A stretch of 64,000 nucleotides of DNA from G963676095 sp963676095 (GTDB taxonomy: Bacteria > Bacteroidota > Bacteroidia > Bacteroidales > Prolixibacteraceae): NCBI GenBank assembly GCA_963676095.1, contig OY781040.1:186001-250000 (forward strand), given 5' to 3'. A program made the position numbers and the translations under genes. Under the pieces are notes generated by a model, which saw only the letters and a list, made by a program, of their open reading frames with translations, was not told the origin of the DNA and did not search any database. This document shows, piece by piece, positions 17,485 to 26,694 of this stretch (the stretch's first letter is position 1; each line of letters starts with the position of its first letter).

Positions 17485-18685
17485 CCAGCAAGGCTTTTAT
17501 GAACTGGGCGCCATGCAGCATCCCGTACCCCCCCCTCTTTACCGAAAATTCATCATATACCTCTACACTATCGGGGGTGTTTCCCGGTTTATAAATCAGG
17601 AAAGGAACCGGTTCCCGGGTATGCACAGTTGTTGCACATGGCGTAGGATGATCCGGAAGGACCGCAATAGCTACAGGCTCCTCCATTTTGGCAGTTTCTT
17701 CAACAAGGTATTTTACGACCCGGTGATCAAGATATTCAATCGTCTTCGTCTTCAATTCGACATCGCCCTCATGCCCTGCCTCGTCACTTGCCTCAATATG
17801 GAGGTAGACAAGGTCGTGATCCTTCAGTGCATCAATGGTTGCCCTGGCCTTTCCTTCATAGTTGGTGTTATAAAGCCCTGTTGCCCCCTCTACATGAATC
17901 ACGTCCATACCGGCATATACACCAATCCCCTGTATCAGATCAACTGCTGAAATAACAGCAGCCCTTTTAATACCATACATTTCTTCCAGGGTTGGCATCT
18001 TTGGTTTATAACCAGGCGACCATGGCCAGATACTGTTCGCCATATCTTTTCCTGCAGCTTTTCTCTTTTGATTGACCGGATGTGATGGTAATAATTTCAT
18101 TGATTTTAAAATCAGATCATTTAATAAATCTGCCGTTTCTCCGGCTTCAGGGGTCGTAGCCTTTACCATATAATCTTTCCATGGTTTTCCCGGAACATCA
18201 TGAGGGGGAGTACAAACAAGCTGCTTTTTCCCGCCCTTGATAACAACAAGGTGGCGATAAGAAACTCCTTTGTAAAAAGCCACTCTGTCCGAGCCTAATT
18301 TTTCATTCAGAAAATCGATCAGTTCATGTGATTCCTCATTTGAAATATGTCCTGAAGAATGATTTTTAATATTTTCCCCGCTAATACAAATGAGGTTACA
18401 ACGCATAGCAAGGTCACCTTCCACAAGTTTTACCCCCATGCTAGCCGCTTCCAGCGTGCCACGTCCTTCAAAGACACGCTCCACATCATAGCCGAGAACC
18501 GACATGTTTGCAATTTCACTTCCAGGATGCATTCTGTCCGGCACCGTGACCAATTGGCCACACCGTCCAAGCTTTGCCAAGCGGTCTATTTCCGGAGTAT
18601 TTGCCAGTTGCAGGGGAGTCTTTCCCCCGTAATTGGCCAATGGCTCGTCAGCCATCCCGTCCCCTAACACAATAATATATTTCAT
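17477..18685 (-). CDS. apgM-type phosphoglycerate-mutase-like protein, probable homoserine kinase
   Basis: A 402-residue alkaline-phosphatase-superfamily protein of the archaeal cofactor-independent phosphoglycerate mutase (apgM) family. The metal-binding start is IIVLGDGMADEP, followed by SEIANMSVLGYD (~75-90; the Ser is the expected phosphorylated residue), HIEASDEAGHEGD and AVLPDHPTP near the end. It sits between thrA and thrC, and no thrB is present in the window. In Bacteroidota the copy in this operon has been proposed, and supported by fitness data in Bacteroides, to act as homoserine kinase. The mutase activity is therefore a less likely role here. The function is an inference from context plus family. 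Confidence 0.85.
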   Translation of the reverse strand: MKYIIVLGDGMADEPLANYGGKTPLQLANTPEIDRLAKLGRCGQLVTVPDRMHPGSEIANMSVLGYDVERVFEGRGTLEAASMGVKLVEGDLAMRCNLICISGENIKNHSSGHISNEESHELIDFLNEKLGSDRVAFYKGVSYRHLVVIKGGKKQLVCTPPHDVPGKPWKDYMVKATTPEAGETADLLNDLILKSMKLLPSHPVNQKRKAAGKDMANSIWPWSPGYKPKMPTLEEMYGIKRAAVISAVDLIQGIGVYAGMDVIHVEGATGLYNTNYEGKARATIDALKDHDLVYLHIEASDEAGHEGDVELKTKTIEYLDHRVVKYLVEETAKMEEPVAIAVLPDHPTPCATTVHTREPVPFLIYKPGNTPDSVEVYDEFSVKRGGYGMLHGAQFIKALLDS

Positions 18686-18768
18686 ACGCTCTATTAATTA
18701 CCTTTGGAATAATTCCTTAAAATTCAAGTATCGGATATGCAACATCAAACATCCGGGATCGGGCTTGG

Positions 18769-21198
18769 TCACACATTTGATACCCGTATGATATCAGCAA
18801 AAACACCCGCAGCCGTAACAGCCGCACCGGCACCGTATCCTTTAATGATCATCGGGAATTCATGATAACGCTCGCTGGTAAACATAACAAGGTTATTACT
18901 TCCCTGTAAATCATAGAAAGGATGCCCCTGACTAACCTCCTGCAAACCAACCTCTGCCCTGCCTGCTTCATACCTGGCAACAAAACGCCAGCATTTTCCT
19001 TCTTCTGCCAGTTTTTCCCGCCGGGCCTCGAAATCAGCATCCAAAGCCGGGATGTTATGCCAAAATTCATCGATACTACCGGAAAAGAACTCATCAGGAA
19101 TAAATTTGTTTATGACAACATCTTCTTTTTCGATCCGATACCCGGATTCCCTGACCAAAATCATCAGCTTACGCATCACATCAACGCCACTCAGGTCAAT
19201 CCGTGGATCGGGTTCAGAATATCCCTGTTCCTTTGCCATCCTGATTGTTTGACTGAAAGGAATATCACGTGAGATCGTATTAAAAATAAAATTCAAGGTT
19301 CCGGAAAGGACAGCCTCTATCTTCTGAATTTTATCCCCTGCATTGACAAGGTCATTCAGTGTATTGATAATAGGAAGCCCCGCTCCGACATTTGTTTCGA
19401 AAAGAAATTTAATTCCTTTGCGTTTGGCAATATTTTTTAATTTTAGATAATTCTCATATTCCGACGAGGCAGCAACCTTATTGGCTGTCACGATAGAAAC
19501 GTTGGCCTCGAGCAAATCGGCATACACCCCGGCAGCAGCCGTCGATGCTGTGCAATCTACAAAAACGGAATTGTAAATATTCATTCCTATCACAGCTCTT
19601 TTATATGCATCAAGGCCCGAAGACTCTCCCTCCTGATCAAGCCGTTCCTTAAATCCGTCAATAGCAATACCCTCCCTGTCGAGTAACATTTTTTTCGTAT
19701 TGGCCACTCCTACAAGTTTTATTTTCAGATGCTTTTCCTTCAACAGTTTTTCCTGCTGAAGCCGGATCTGCTTTAAAAGATTTCCTCCGACAAGGCCAAT
19801 CCCGAGCAGAAAAATGTTGATCTCCACATTTTCTGAAAGGAAAAAGGCCTCATGAACCACATTCAGCGTTTTTCGCAAATCATTTTTCCTCACAACCCAG
19901 GAAATATTCAGTTCCGACGCCCCCTGGGCAATCGCGATAATATTAATACCATTTTTACCGATCGTATGGAAAAGTTTGCCTGCCACCCCCGACGACTTTT
20001 TCATATTCTCTCCAACAATGGCAACAATAGAAAGGTCACTTTCGATTTCCACCTTGTTGATCTTTTCCTTCTCTATTTCCTGAACAAATTCTTTATGAAT
20101 GGACACCTCTGCCAGGGCTGCTTTAGCAGAGTCAATAGCAATCGAAATTGAATTTTCGGACGAAGCCTGAGAAATCAGGATCACGTTTATATTTTCCCTG
20201 GCCAAAGCGCTGAACAATCGCATGGAAATTCCGGTAACCCCAACCATGCCCAGTCCCTGAACAGTAATAAGGCTAATATTGGAGATTGATGAAATACCTT
20301 TTACAGGAAGATCTTTACCATTTCGACGACTATCGGTTATCAGGGATCCTTCGGCCCCCGGGTTCATTGTATTTTTAATCAAAACAGGAATCTTTTTCTT
20401 GTAAACAGGCAAAATTGTCGGCGGATAAATCACCTTGGCCCCGAAATGAGATAATTCCATTGCCTCGGAATAACTCAGCGACTTAATGACATATGCTTTG
20501 CTGATAACCCGAGGATCTGCAGTCATAAATCCATCTACATCGGTCCAGATCTCCAGCACTGAAGCATCCAGGGCCGCAGCGTAAATAGCTGCCGTGTAAT
20601 CGGACCCCCCACGTCCGAGAGTAGTATATTCCCCGTTATTGTTACTCGAAACAAAACCAGGGGCAACACATATCCCATGAAAGCTTTTAAATGCTTCCCG
20701 GATCAGTTTATTAGTAATTTCAAAGTCGACTTGGGCCTTTCCAAATGCACTGTCTGTTTTTATAATTTTTGATGAATCGATCCATGTAGATTGTGCAATG
20801 AATTCGCTGATAATCAAAGAAGATAATCTTTCACCAAAACCGCCAATTTTATCCAGTGTTTTCGGGGTCAGTTCCCCAATCATGGAAACCCCTCGTATAA
20901 CCTTCTCCAGCTTATCAAGAAGTATTTCAACCTTTTCTTTTACCTCTTTTTGCTTTGCACCGGAGAATAATTCGTCAACAACTTCCAGGTGCCTTTCCCT
21001 TACCGACGTTATTTCCGTGTTGAAATATTCCGTTCCAAGAACGGCCATTTTCGAGGCGTTTAATATTTTGTCAGTTATTCCGCCCAAAGCAGAAACAACG
21101 ACGATCAAATCGCCCTCCTGACTTTCCACGATGGTCCTCACCCTTCTGATGTTTTCAGCACTTCCAACAGAAGTACCTCCAAATTTCAACACTTTCAT
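18769..21198 (-). CDS. thrA: Bifunctional aspartokinase / homoserine dehydrogenase
   Basis: 809 residues from the ATG at 21198, which gives the canonical MKVLKFGGTSVG. A further in-frame start 12 codons upstream is not supported. Residues ~1-295 are the aspartokinase (KFGGTSV, then TTLGRGGSDYTAA at ~208), ~305-455 are tandem ACT domains (LITVQGLGMVGVTGIS) that normally bind threonine for feedback inhibition, and ~465-809 are the homoserine dehydrogenase (LLGIGLVGGNLL Rossmann motif, KVAASSEYENY, ALSGTLNFIFN). It makes aspartyl phosphate and then homoserine, feeding the two genes downstream. Length matches E. coli ThrA (820). Confidence 0.96.
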   Translation of the reverse strand: MKVLKFGGTSVGSAENIRRVRTIVESQEGDLIVVVSALGGITDKILNASKMAVLGTEYFNTEITSVRERHLEVVDELFSGAKQKEVKEKVEILLDKLEKVIRGVSMIGELTPKTLDKIGGFGERLSSLIISEFIAQSTWIDSSKIIKTDSAFGKAQVDFEITNKLIREAFKSFHGICVAPGFVSSNNNGEYTTLGRGGSDYTAAIYAAALDASVLEIWTDVDGFMTADPRVISKAYVIKSLSYSEAMELSHFGAKVIYPPTILPVYKKKIPVLIKNTMNPGAEGSLITDSRRNGKDLPVKGISSISNISLITVQGLGMVGVTGISMRLFSALARENINVILISQASSENSISIAIDSAKAALAEVSIHKEFVQEIEKEKINKVEIESDLSIVAIVGENMKKSSGVAGKLFHTIGKNGINIIAIAQGASELNISWVVRKNDLRKTLNVVHEAFFLSENVEINIFLLGIGLVGGNLLKQIRLQQEKLLKEKHLKIKLVGVANTKKMLLDREGIAIDGFKERLDQEGESSGLDAYKRAVIGMNIYNSVFVDCTASTAAAGVYADLLEANVSIVTANKVAASSEYENYLKLKNIAKRKGIKFLFETNVGAGLPIINTLNDLVNAGDKIQKIEAVLSGTLNFIFNTISRDIPFSQTIRMAKEQGYSEPDPRIDLSGVDVMRKLMILVRESGYRIEKEDVVINKFIPDEFFSGSIDEFWHNIPALDADFEARREKLAEEGKCWRFVARYEAGRAEVGLQEVSQGHPFYDLQGSNNLVMFTSERYHEFPMIIKGYGAGAAVTAAGVFADIIRVSNV

Positions 21199-21473
21199 TC
21201 GAAAAAAATTAATTAATATACTATAATTATACACGCTCTAATGGAACTCGCACGCCCACGTGACAACTCTTTAATCTGATTTTTCGTCTCTTCTCGTGTT
21301 ACTTTCCTGGAATTGTTTTTCGCAACATGCCCGTTTCATACAAAAAAAGTTTATCAAAATCGATTTCTTATAATACCTAACTTTCAAACCAGTCAAAAAT
21401 ACAATCAAATTATTCAAACCCGTAATTAAATATTGCCTGTATCAGTAAAATTCAGATTTCAGTAATAAAAAAG
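21199..21473 (-). promoter_or_regulatory. Leader region of the thr operon
   Basis: About 275 bp upstream of thrA. On the minus strand a 22-codon ORF (21339 to 21271) starts MKRACCEKQF and ends 72 nt before thrA. It is not enriched in Thr or Ile codons and no terminator/antiterminator pair was found, so classical attenuation is not supported. TTTG-like elements occur but no full promoter was identified. Confidence 0.3.
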
Positions 21474-21516
21474 GCAAAAAAAATCCGGGTGAAGCAGTAC
21501 TGCTGCCTCATCCGGA
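21474..21516 (-). terminator. Intrinsic terminator of bcp-recA
   Basis: On the minus strand TCCGGATGAGGCAG pairs with CTGCTTCACCCGGA (one mismatch, one G-U) and is followed by eight U residues. It begins about 20 nt beyond the recA stop codon. Confidence 0.88.
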
Positions 21517-21536
21517 CTTCAATGCAGTACATACCT

Positions 21537-22583
21537 TTACTGGGCCGACGTGGTCGTTGCCGTCAAGCTGGTATTGTTGGTCACTGCCTCAATAATCCTT
21601 GTTTCAATTTCGCGGGCCAGTTCCTGATTATCCTTCAGTATAGTACGCACCGCTTCGCGTCCCTGTCCCAGCTTACTGTCGCCATAACTGAACCACGAGC
21701 CGCTTTTCTTTATAATATTGTAATTAACGCCAAGATCAATAATTTCACCTGTTTTCGAAATTCCTTCACCATACATAATATCGAATTCTGCTTTCCGGAA
21801 AGGAGGGGCAACTTTATTTTTAACAACCTTTACCCTGGTGTTGTTTCCAATTACTTCTTCCCCATCCTTGATCTGTCCGGTTCTGCGAATATCCAAACGG
21901 ACAGAAGAATAAAATTTAAGGGCATTACCTCCGGTCGTCGTTTCGGGATTACCAAACATTACACCAATTTTATCGCGCAACTGATTGATAAAAACACAGC
22001 AGGTTTTCGTTTTGCTGATATTGGCTGTAAGTTTCCGTAACGCCTGAGACATTAGCCGGGCCTGCAATCCCATTTTCGAATCGCCCATTTCCCCCTCAAT
22101 CTCAGCTTTTGGGGTCAAGGCAGCCACAGAGTCAATTACGATGATATCGACAGCCCCTGAACGGATAAGGTTATCTGTTATTTCCAGGGCCTGCTCTCCG
22201 TTGTCTGGCTGAGAGATCAACAATTCATCAATATTCACTCCTAATTTTTTCGCATAGAACGGGTCAAATGCATGCTCTGCATCGATAATAGCCGCAATTC
22301 CTCCCGCTTTCTGTGCTTCGGCAATAGCATGGATGGCCAGCGTTGTCTTACCGGAAGATTCAGGCCCAAAAATTTCAATGATACGTCCCTTCGGGTATCC
22401 TCCTACTCCAAGGGCAATATCGAGTCCGATAGAGCCCGACGAAATTGCCGGGATATCCTCCACGGCACGGTCTCCCATCTTCATAATGGCTCCCTTACCG
22501 TAGCTTTTCTCAATCTTCTCCATTGTAAGCTGAAGAGCTTTCAGCTTTTCTTTATTAACGCTAGTTTGTTCTTCTTTTGCCAT
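21537..22583 (-). CDS. recA: Recombinase RecA
   Basis: A 348-residue ATP-dependent strand-exchange protein and SOS coprotease. The Walker A motif GPESSGKTT lies at ~72-80, the Walker B VIDSVAALTPKAEIEGE near 150, loop 2 near FINQLRDKIGVMFGNPETTTGG (read in two parts), and the C-terminal GSWFSYGDSKLGQGREA motif near 295. The C-terminal tail is short and Thr-rich. It begins 2 nt after the bcp stop, so both genes are translationally close-coupled. No LexA box was recognised upstream. Confidence 0.98.
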   Translation of the reverse strand: MAKEEQTSVNKEKLKALQLTMEKIEKSYGKGAIMKMGDRAVEDIPAISSGSIGLDIALGVGGYPKGRIIEIFGPESSGKTTLAIHAIAEAQKAGGIAAIIDAEHAFDPFYAKKLGVNIDELLISQPDNGEQALEITDNLIRSGAVDIIVIDSVAALTPKAEIEGEMGDSKMGLQARLMSQALRKLTANISKTKTCCVFINQLRDKIGVMFGNPETTTGGNALKFYSSVRLDIRRTGQIKDGEEVIGNNTRVKVVKNKVAPPFRKAEFDIMYGEGISKTGEIIDLGVNYNIIKKSGSWFSYGDSKLGQGREAVRTILKDNQELAREIETRIIEAVTNNTSLTATTTSAQ

Positions 22584-22585
22584 GC

Positions 22586-23050
22586 TTATAAGTCTAAAAC
22601 TTTTATTATTTGGTTTGTATGGTCCGCAGTCTTTACTTTTTCAAAGACCTCTTCAATAATTCCTGTTTCATTGATTATATATGTTGTCCGCAAAACACCC
22701 ATATATTTTCTCCCATACATACTTTTCTCCCCCCATGCCCCATATGCCTCAAGAATATTATGATCCGGGTCTGAAATCAGGTTAAACCGAAACCCAAATT
22801 TTTCTGCAAATTTCTCATGGGAAGAAACAGCATCCGGACTCACACCAATGACTTCATACCCTTTATCAAGCCATGAGTCATAGTTATCCCGGAGATTGCA
22901 CGATTCGGCGGTACACCCGGGAGTATCATCCTTTGGATAAAAATATAAAATTAACTTTTTCCCTTGAAAATTCTCCAGAGAAATCTCTTCGCCCTTTTGA
23001 TTTAATCCTTTAAAATCAGGAGCTTTATCTCCTCTTCTCAACAATGCCAT
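22586..23050 (-). CDS. bcp: Thioredoxin-dependent thiol peroxidase (BCP/PrxQ)
   Basis: 154 residues from the ATG at 23050 (MALLRRGDKAPDF). Codons upstream extend into the promoter and are not part of the protein. The peroxidatic and resolving cysteines are in DTPGCTAESC (C-x4-C, the atypical 2-Cys BCP arrangement), with the FYPKDDTPG active-site loop. It reduces hydroperoxides using thioredoxin. It is co-transcribed with recA, which ties peroxide defence to DNA repair. TATATTTG on the minus strand (23071-23078) is a probable -7 element about 21 nt before the start. Confidence 0.93.
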   Translation of the reverse strand: MALLRRGDKAPDFKGLNQKGEEISLENFQGKKLILYFYPKDDTPGCTAESCNLRDNYDSWLDKGYEVIGVSPDAVSSHEKFAEKFGFRFNLISDPDHNILEAYGAWGEKSMYGRKYMGVLRTTYIINETGIIEEVFEKVKTADHTNQIIKVLDL

Positions 23051-23380
23051 ACTTCCGTCGTTTAATGATACAAATATATTCAAATAAAAGGAATAAGTAA
23101 TTGATGTCTGGTAATTGATCAATATTAATTACAAATATTTCTGGCTGTCAGTCTGTAAACAAGTAATTGCACCCGCCTTCTTGCCCCGTGTTACGTTTCC
23201 ACAAATCCCTGTCATATTATTTCACCGAAATGCCGGATCTCATAAAGATTTTTTTTCACGATCACCTTCCATATATTAAAATCTTTTAAACTATTTTTCC
23301 ATTTCATTAAGAAAGAACTATTTCTAAAAGCCTTTTCGACAATTTTTGTAATTTTATGTCGGCAAATTAAGGTTAATCGT

Positions 23381-24700
23381 ATGCTTCCAAAATTAAAACA
23401 TGTCCTGCAAACAAGTTTGACTCTTTTATTGTTCAGTGCTATCCCCCTGTTTGGAGGGAATTATCTATTGGCACAGAACGATCCTGAAGTCGTAGCAAAA
23501 CAACATTTTGAAAAAGGTGAGTATAAACAGGCTCTTTCAGGTTTCAGGGACCTTGTCAGGCTATATCCTTCAGATGAAGAGCTAAATTATTACCTTGGAG
23601 CCAGCCTGTCCGAAACAAAGACGTTCACGCGAGAAACTTTCGAATCACTGGAAATAGCTAAGCAAAAATTCCTAAAATCATTTTTCTATCTGGGCGAATA
23701 CTATCATGCACATACTGATTGGGATGACGCTTTGCGAAATTACAGGGAATTCCTAATGGAGGCCCGAAAAAAAGAAATAAAAGAGACAAAAGTAGAAGAA
23801 TTGATGAACCAGTGCCGCAAACAGGTCAACCCTTTTCCTCCGGTTAATCAAGAGACTCCGGACAAACACAACAAACAGCAAATTGCAGACACTTCAAAAG
23901 ATATTCTTCAAGTTCTACGGGAAACAGAGATACCGGAAGGCCTTATGGATAGCATTATCCACTTCCAGGTGAACGCCCAGATCATTTATTTAAAGATCGA
24001 CCAGTTTAAAAATGAATCATCCAGGGAAGCTTTTGCAAAAGGATTGTTGATTGAACGGGACCTTCAAAAAAAATTAAAAAGGTTGTCAGCGTTAAGGGAA
24101 ACTTATGAAAACCAGCTAGGGACAGCAAAAGATTCTACCGTCCAAAAAATTCTGAAGCTTGAACAGGAAACCTATCAGATGGATAAAGTAGCCAGAAGTG
24201 CTTATATTGAGGCAGACAATAAAGAATCTGCATACTGGGACAAGGCAGGGGCTAAAGAGATAAATGATTTCATCAGCATGACGAACCACATGCAGGACAG
24301 CATCCAGGCTGCAGAAGAAGAACGAATCAGGGAAAAGGCAGAATTGCCGGTTGTCGTTTCCGACACAACTGCGATGAAAACAATGGAGGCAGGGGCAGTT
24401 CCACCAACAGAACCAGTAGACAAAGTAGTTTATAAGATACAAATAGGAGCTTTTAGCAAAACGCCTCCTGCGTGGATACAACGGATCTATAAAAGACTCG
24501 CAGTCATTCGGCGCATTGATCAGCATACGGACGAAAACGGGGTAACCGTTTACACGGTTGGCGAACTAAGTTCTTTCAGTGATGCGGAGCAAATGCAAAA
24601 ACAGATCAGAACGGAAGGAGTCAAAGATGCCTTTATATCGGCCTATAAAAATAATAAGCGGATCAGCCTGAACGAGGCAAAAAAAATTACAGAGCAATGA
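23381..24700 (+). CDS. Exported TPR and SPOR-domain protein
   Basis: The 439-residue protein has a signal peptide (residues ~10-31, TSLTLLLFSAIPLFGGNYLLAQ). Residues ~38-130 hold TPR-like helices (AKQHFEKGEYKQALSGFRDL), the middle is a charged helical region, and the last ~85 residues resemble a SPOR domain (VVYKIQIGAFSKTPP...YTVGELSSFSDAEQMQKQI), which binds denuded peptidoglycan at division sites. A periplasmic envelope or septal role is inferred. Its stop overlaps the clpS start by four bases (ATGA), so it leads the operon with clpS, nfeD and floA. Confidence 0.82.
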   Translation: MLPKLKHVLQTSLTLLLFSAIPLFGGNYLLAQNDPEVVAKQHFEKGEYKQALSGFRDLVRLYPSDEELNYYLGASLSETKTFTRETFESLEIAKQKFLKSFFYLGEYYHAHTDWDDALRNYREFLMEARKKEIKETKVEELMNQCRKQVNPFPPVNQETPDKHNKQQIADTSKDILQVLRETEIPEGLMDSIIHFQVNAQIIYLKIDQFKNESSREAFAKGLLIERDLQKKLKRLSALRETYENQLGTAKDSTVQKILKLEQETYQMDKVARSAYIEADNKESAYWDKAGAKEINDFISMTNHMQDSIQAAEEERIREKAELPVVVSDTTAMKTMEAGAVPPTEPVDKVVYKIQIGAFSKTPPAWIQRIYKRLAVIRRIDQHTDENGVTVYTVGELSSFSDAEQMQKQIRTEGVKDAFISAYKNNKRISLNEAKKITEQ

Positions 24701-24978
24701 GCACGATGGAGAACATAAAAGACAAGCCCCTCCATAATGAGGATGTTGGAATCGGGAACGAACACTTTCTCGTTCTGTACAACGATGACTATCATACGTT
24801 TGACTATGTAATAGATACACTGATAGATGTCTGTGAACACGAACCGGAACAAGCGGTTCAATGTACACTTCTTGTACATTATAAAGGAAAATGTGATGTG
24901 AAAAAGGGAAGTTTTAATTATCTTAGTCCAATGAAAAAGGCGTTGGTTGACAGAGATCTGAAAGCAACGATCGATTAA
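24697..24978 (+). CDS. clpS: ATP-dependent Clp protease adaptor ClpS
   Basis: A 93-residue adaptor that binds the ClpA/ClpC N-domain and delivers N-degron substrates. The core FLVLYNDDYHTFDYVIDTL contains the Asn-Asp pair that contacts the substrate N-terminus, followed by CEHEPEQAVQCTLLVHYKGKC, the usual second helix and His/Lys region. The N-terminal extension is short and flexible. Length is normal. It overlaps the SPOR gene upstream by 4 nt and precedes nfeD by 9 nt. Confidence 0.92.
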   Translation: MSTMENIKDKPLHNEDVGIGNEHFLVLYNDDYHTFDYVIDTLIDVCEHEPEQAVQCTLLVHYKGKCDVKKGSFNYLSPMKKALVDRDLKATID

Positions 24979-24987
24979 CCTGAAAAA

Positions 24988-25461
24988 ATGACCATACTAG
25001 TTATCCTTTTCCTCATTCTTCTGGGAGTGTTGCTGCTTTTACTGGAGTTTGTGGTTATCCCCGGAATTACCATTGCAGGTATTGGAGGAGTTATTTTTCT
25101 TGGCATCAGTATTTACCTGGCTTTTGATGCTTATGGTTTCACAGCAGGAATACTAACGTTATTGTTTGTTATCATTGCCGTCCCATTGCTTATATACCGC
25201 CTCTTCAAAGGTAAAATGGGGAAAAAAATGATACTGAAATCGGAAATAACAGGGAAAGCAGTGGAACCAGATACTGCCGCCATTCATCCGGGAGATGAGG
25301 GGATCACAGTGGGACGCCTTGCCCCTATGGGCAAAGTACGGGTAAACAATCTGACGATCGAAGCTAAATCAGTTGCCGGTTTTGTCGATCCGCATGTAAA
25401 AATAAGAGTTGTTGAAGTTTTAAAAACACAACTAATTGTAGAACCTATAAATCAAGAATGA
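24988..25461 (+). CDS. NfeD family membrane protein
   Basis: A 157-residue short-form NfeD. Residues 1-75 contain about three transmembrane helices (ILVILFLILLGVLLLLLEF then GITIAGIGGVIFLG), and residues ~90-155 form the cytosolic or periplasmic OB-fold (GDEGITVGRLAPMGKVRVN). It lacks the ClpP-like protease domain of long NfeD. NfeD proteins partner with flotillin-like SPFH proteins, and floA follows with a 4-nt overlap (ATGA). Confidence 0.9.
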   Translation: MTILVILFLILLGVLLLLLEFVVIPGITIAGIGGVIFLGISIYLAFDAYGFTAGILTLLFVIIAVPLLIYRLFKGKMGKKMILKSEITGKAVEPDTAAIHPGDEGITVGRLAPMGKVRVNNLTIEAKSVAGFVDPHVKIRVVEVLKTQLIVEPINQE

Positions 25462-26441
25462 TGGAATATTTTGGCACTTTTGGATTAATAGCAGGGATTT
25501 TTGTTCTGCTTATTATTATCCTGTATTACATACCGATCGGGTTATGGTTTTCTGCCCTGGTATCGGGAGTTCGCATTTCTCTGATCCAGCTTTTCCTGAT
25601 GAGGTTCAGGAAAGTACCCCCATCCGTTATTGTGCGGGCGCTGATCGAGGGGACCAAGGCCGGACTAAAACTTGACCGGGATAAGCTAGAGGCCCATTTC
25701 CTTGCCGGGGGCCGGGTCGATATGGTGGTACATGCACTTGTATCAGCTGAAAAAGCGAATATTGACCTTACCTTTAACATGGCTACCGCCATCGACTTGG
25801 CCGGCCGCGATGTATTCGAAGCCGTGCAAATGTCGGTTAACCCTAAAGTGATTGACACGCCTCCTGTTGCTGCTGTGGCCAAAGACGGAATTCAGCTGAT
25901 TGCCAAAGCACGCGTAACAGTGCGGGCAAACATCAAACAACTGGTGGGGGGTGCCGGGGAAGAAACCGTACTTGCCAGGGTCGGAGAAGGAATTGTATCA
26001 TCTATCGGATCATCTCATACCCATAAATCGGTTTTGGAAAATCCGGATTCTATTTCCAAAGTGGTCCTTAACAAAGGACTTGATGCTGGCACGGCCTTTG
26101 AAATCCTGTCAATTGATATTGCAGACATTGACATCGGTAAAAATATCGGTGCCGGGCTACAAATAGATCAGGCAGAAGCCGATAAGAATATTGCACAGGC
26201 AAAAGCAGAGGAAAGGCGTGCCATGGCTGTTGCGCTTGAACAGGAAATGAGGGCCAAGGCACAGGAAGCCCGGGCAAAGGTAATTGAGGCAGAAGCCCAG
26301 GTGCCAATGGCAATAGCAGAAGCATTCCGGGCTGGAAACCTTGGAATCATGGATTATATGAAATACAAGAACATCATGGCTGATACCCAAATGAGAGAAG
26401 CAATATCTGGAGAAGAGCATCATCCTAAAAAGGATCAGTAA
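25458..26441 (+). CDS. floA: Flotillin-like protein FloA
   Basis: A 327-residue membrane scaffold. An N-terminal hydrophobic hairpin (FGLIAGIFVLLIIILYYIPIG) is followed by the SPFH/PHB domain (~50-230, with ARVTVRANIKQLVGGAGEETV and GLQIDQAEADK), then an Ala/Glu-rich helical flotillin repeat (AKAEERRAMAVALEQEMRAK). It organises membrane microdomains in Bacillus and is thought to do so here. Length agrees with FloA/YqfA. It is the last gene of the operon; no obvious terminator was seen immediately after. Confidence 0.94.
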   Translation: MMEYFGTFGLIAGIFVLLIIILYYIPIGLWFSALVSGVRISLIQLFLMRFRKVPPSVIVRALIEGTKAGLKLDRDKLEAHFLAGGRVDMVVHALVSAEKANIDLTFNMATAIDLAGRDVFEAVQMSVNPKVIDTPPVAAVAKDGIQLIAKARVTVRANIKQLVGGAGEETVLARVGEGIVSSIGSSHTHKSVLENPDSISKVVLNKGLDAGTAFEILSIDIADIDIGKNIGAGLQIDQAEADKNIAQAKAEERRAMAVALEQEMRAKAQEARAKVIEAEAQVPMAIAEAFRAGNLGIMDYMKYKNIMADTQMREAISGEEHHPKKDQ

Positions 26442-26596
26442 TTACGTTTGTACCGGATCTTAAGCACCCATGAAAAATAGTACCTGACAATTAATAAAGC
26501 TGGTATGGCCTCTATTTATAAATTATAAAAATCAAAAAAGATGTTACAAAACACATATTTTAACGTTCGCTTAACAAATGTTTGTGTTTTTCAGCA

Positions 26597-26694
26597 TATC
26601 TTTGTCTCAGATTTTATTTCATAAGTTTAGGTTTGATTAGTTTTATTGGTTTAGTTAGGTTAGAAAAGGATAGATAGAGATCTATCCTTTTTTT
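26597..26694 (+). ncRNA. Candidate small RNA
   Basis: TATCTTTG at 26597-26604 is an exact TAnnTTTG -7 element, with no convincing -33 box, in a region without ORFs. Starting ~7 nt later, an AU-rich stretch of ~55 nt with few G/C bases leads into a strong intrinsic terminator (26664-26694). The expected transcript is about 80-85 nt. The tag gene ends at the terminator on the opposite strand. No known RNA family was recognised. Confidence 0.45.
26664..26694. terminator. Bidirectional intrinsic terminator
   Basis: AAAAGGATAGAT and ATCTATCCTTTT form a perfect stem around a 4-nt loop, with seven T on the plus strand and an A tract on the other side. It can serve the plus-strand transcript and the convergent tag gene, whose stop codon lies within it. 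Confidence 0.88.

Noticed and set aside
17426..17950. 174-codon plus-strand ORF opposite apgM
   Set aside because: It covers conserved apgM motifs on the other strand and shows no domain of its own.
21271..21339. 22-codon leader ORF upstream of thrA as an attenuator peptide
   Set aside because: Only one Thr and no Ile codon, and no alternative terminator structure could be drawn between it and thrA.
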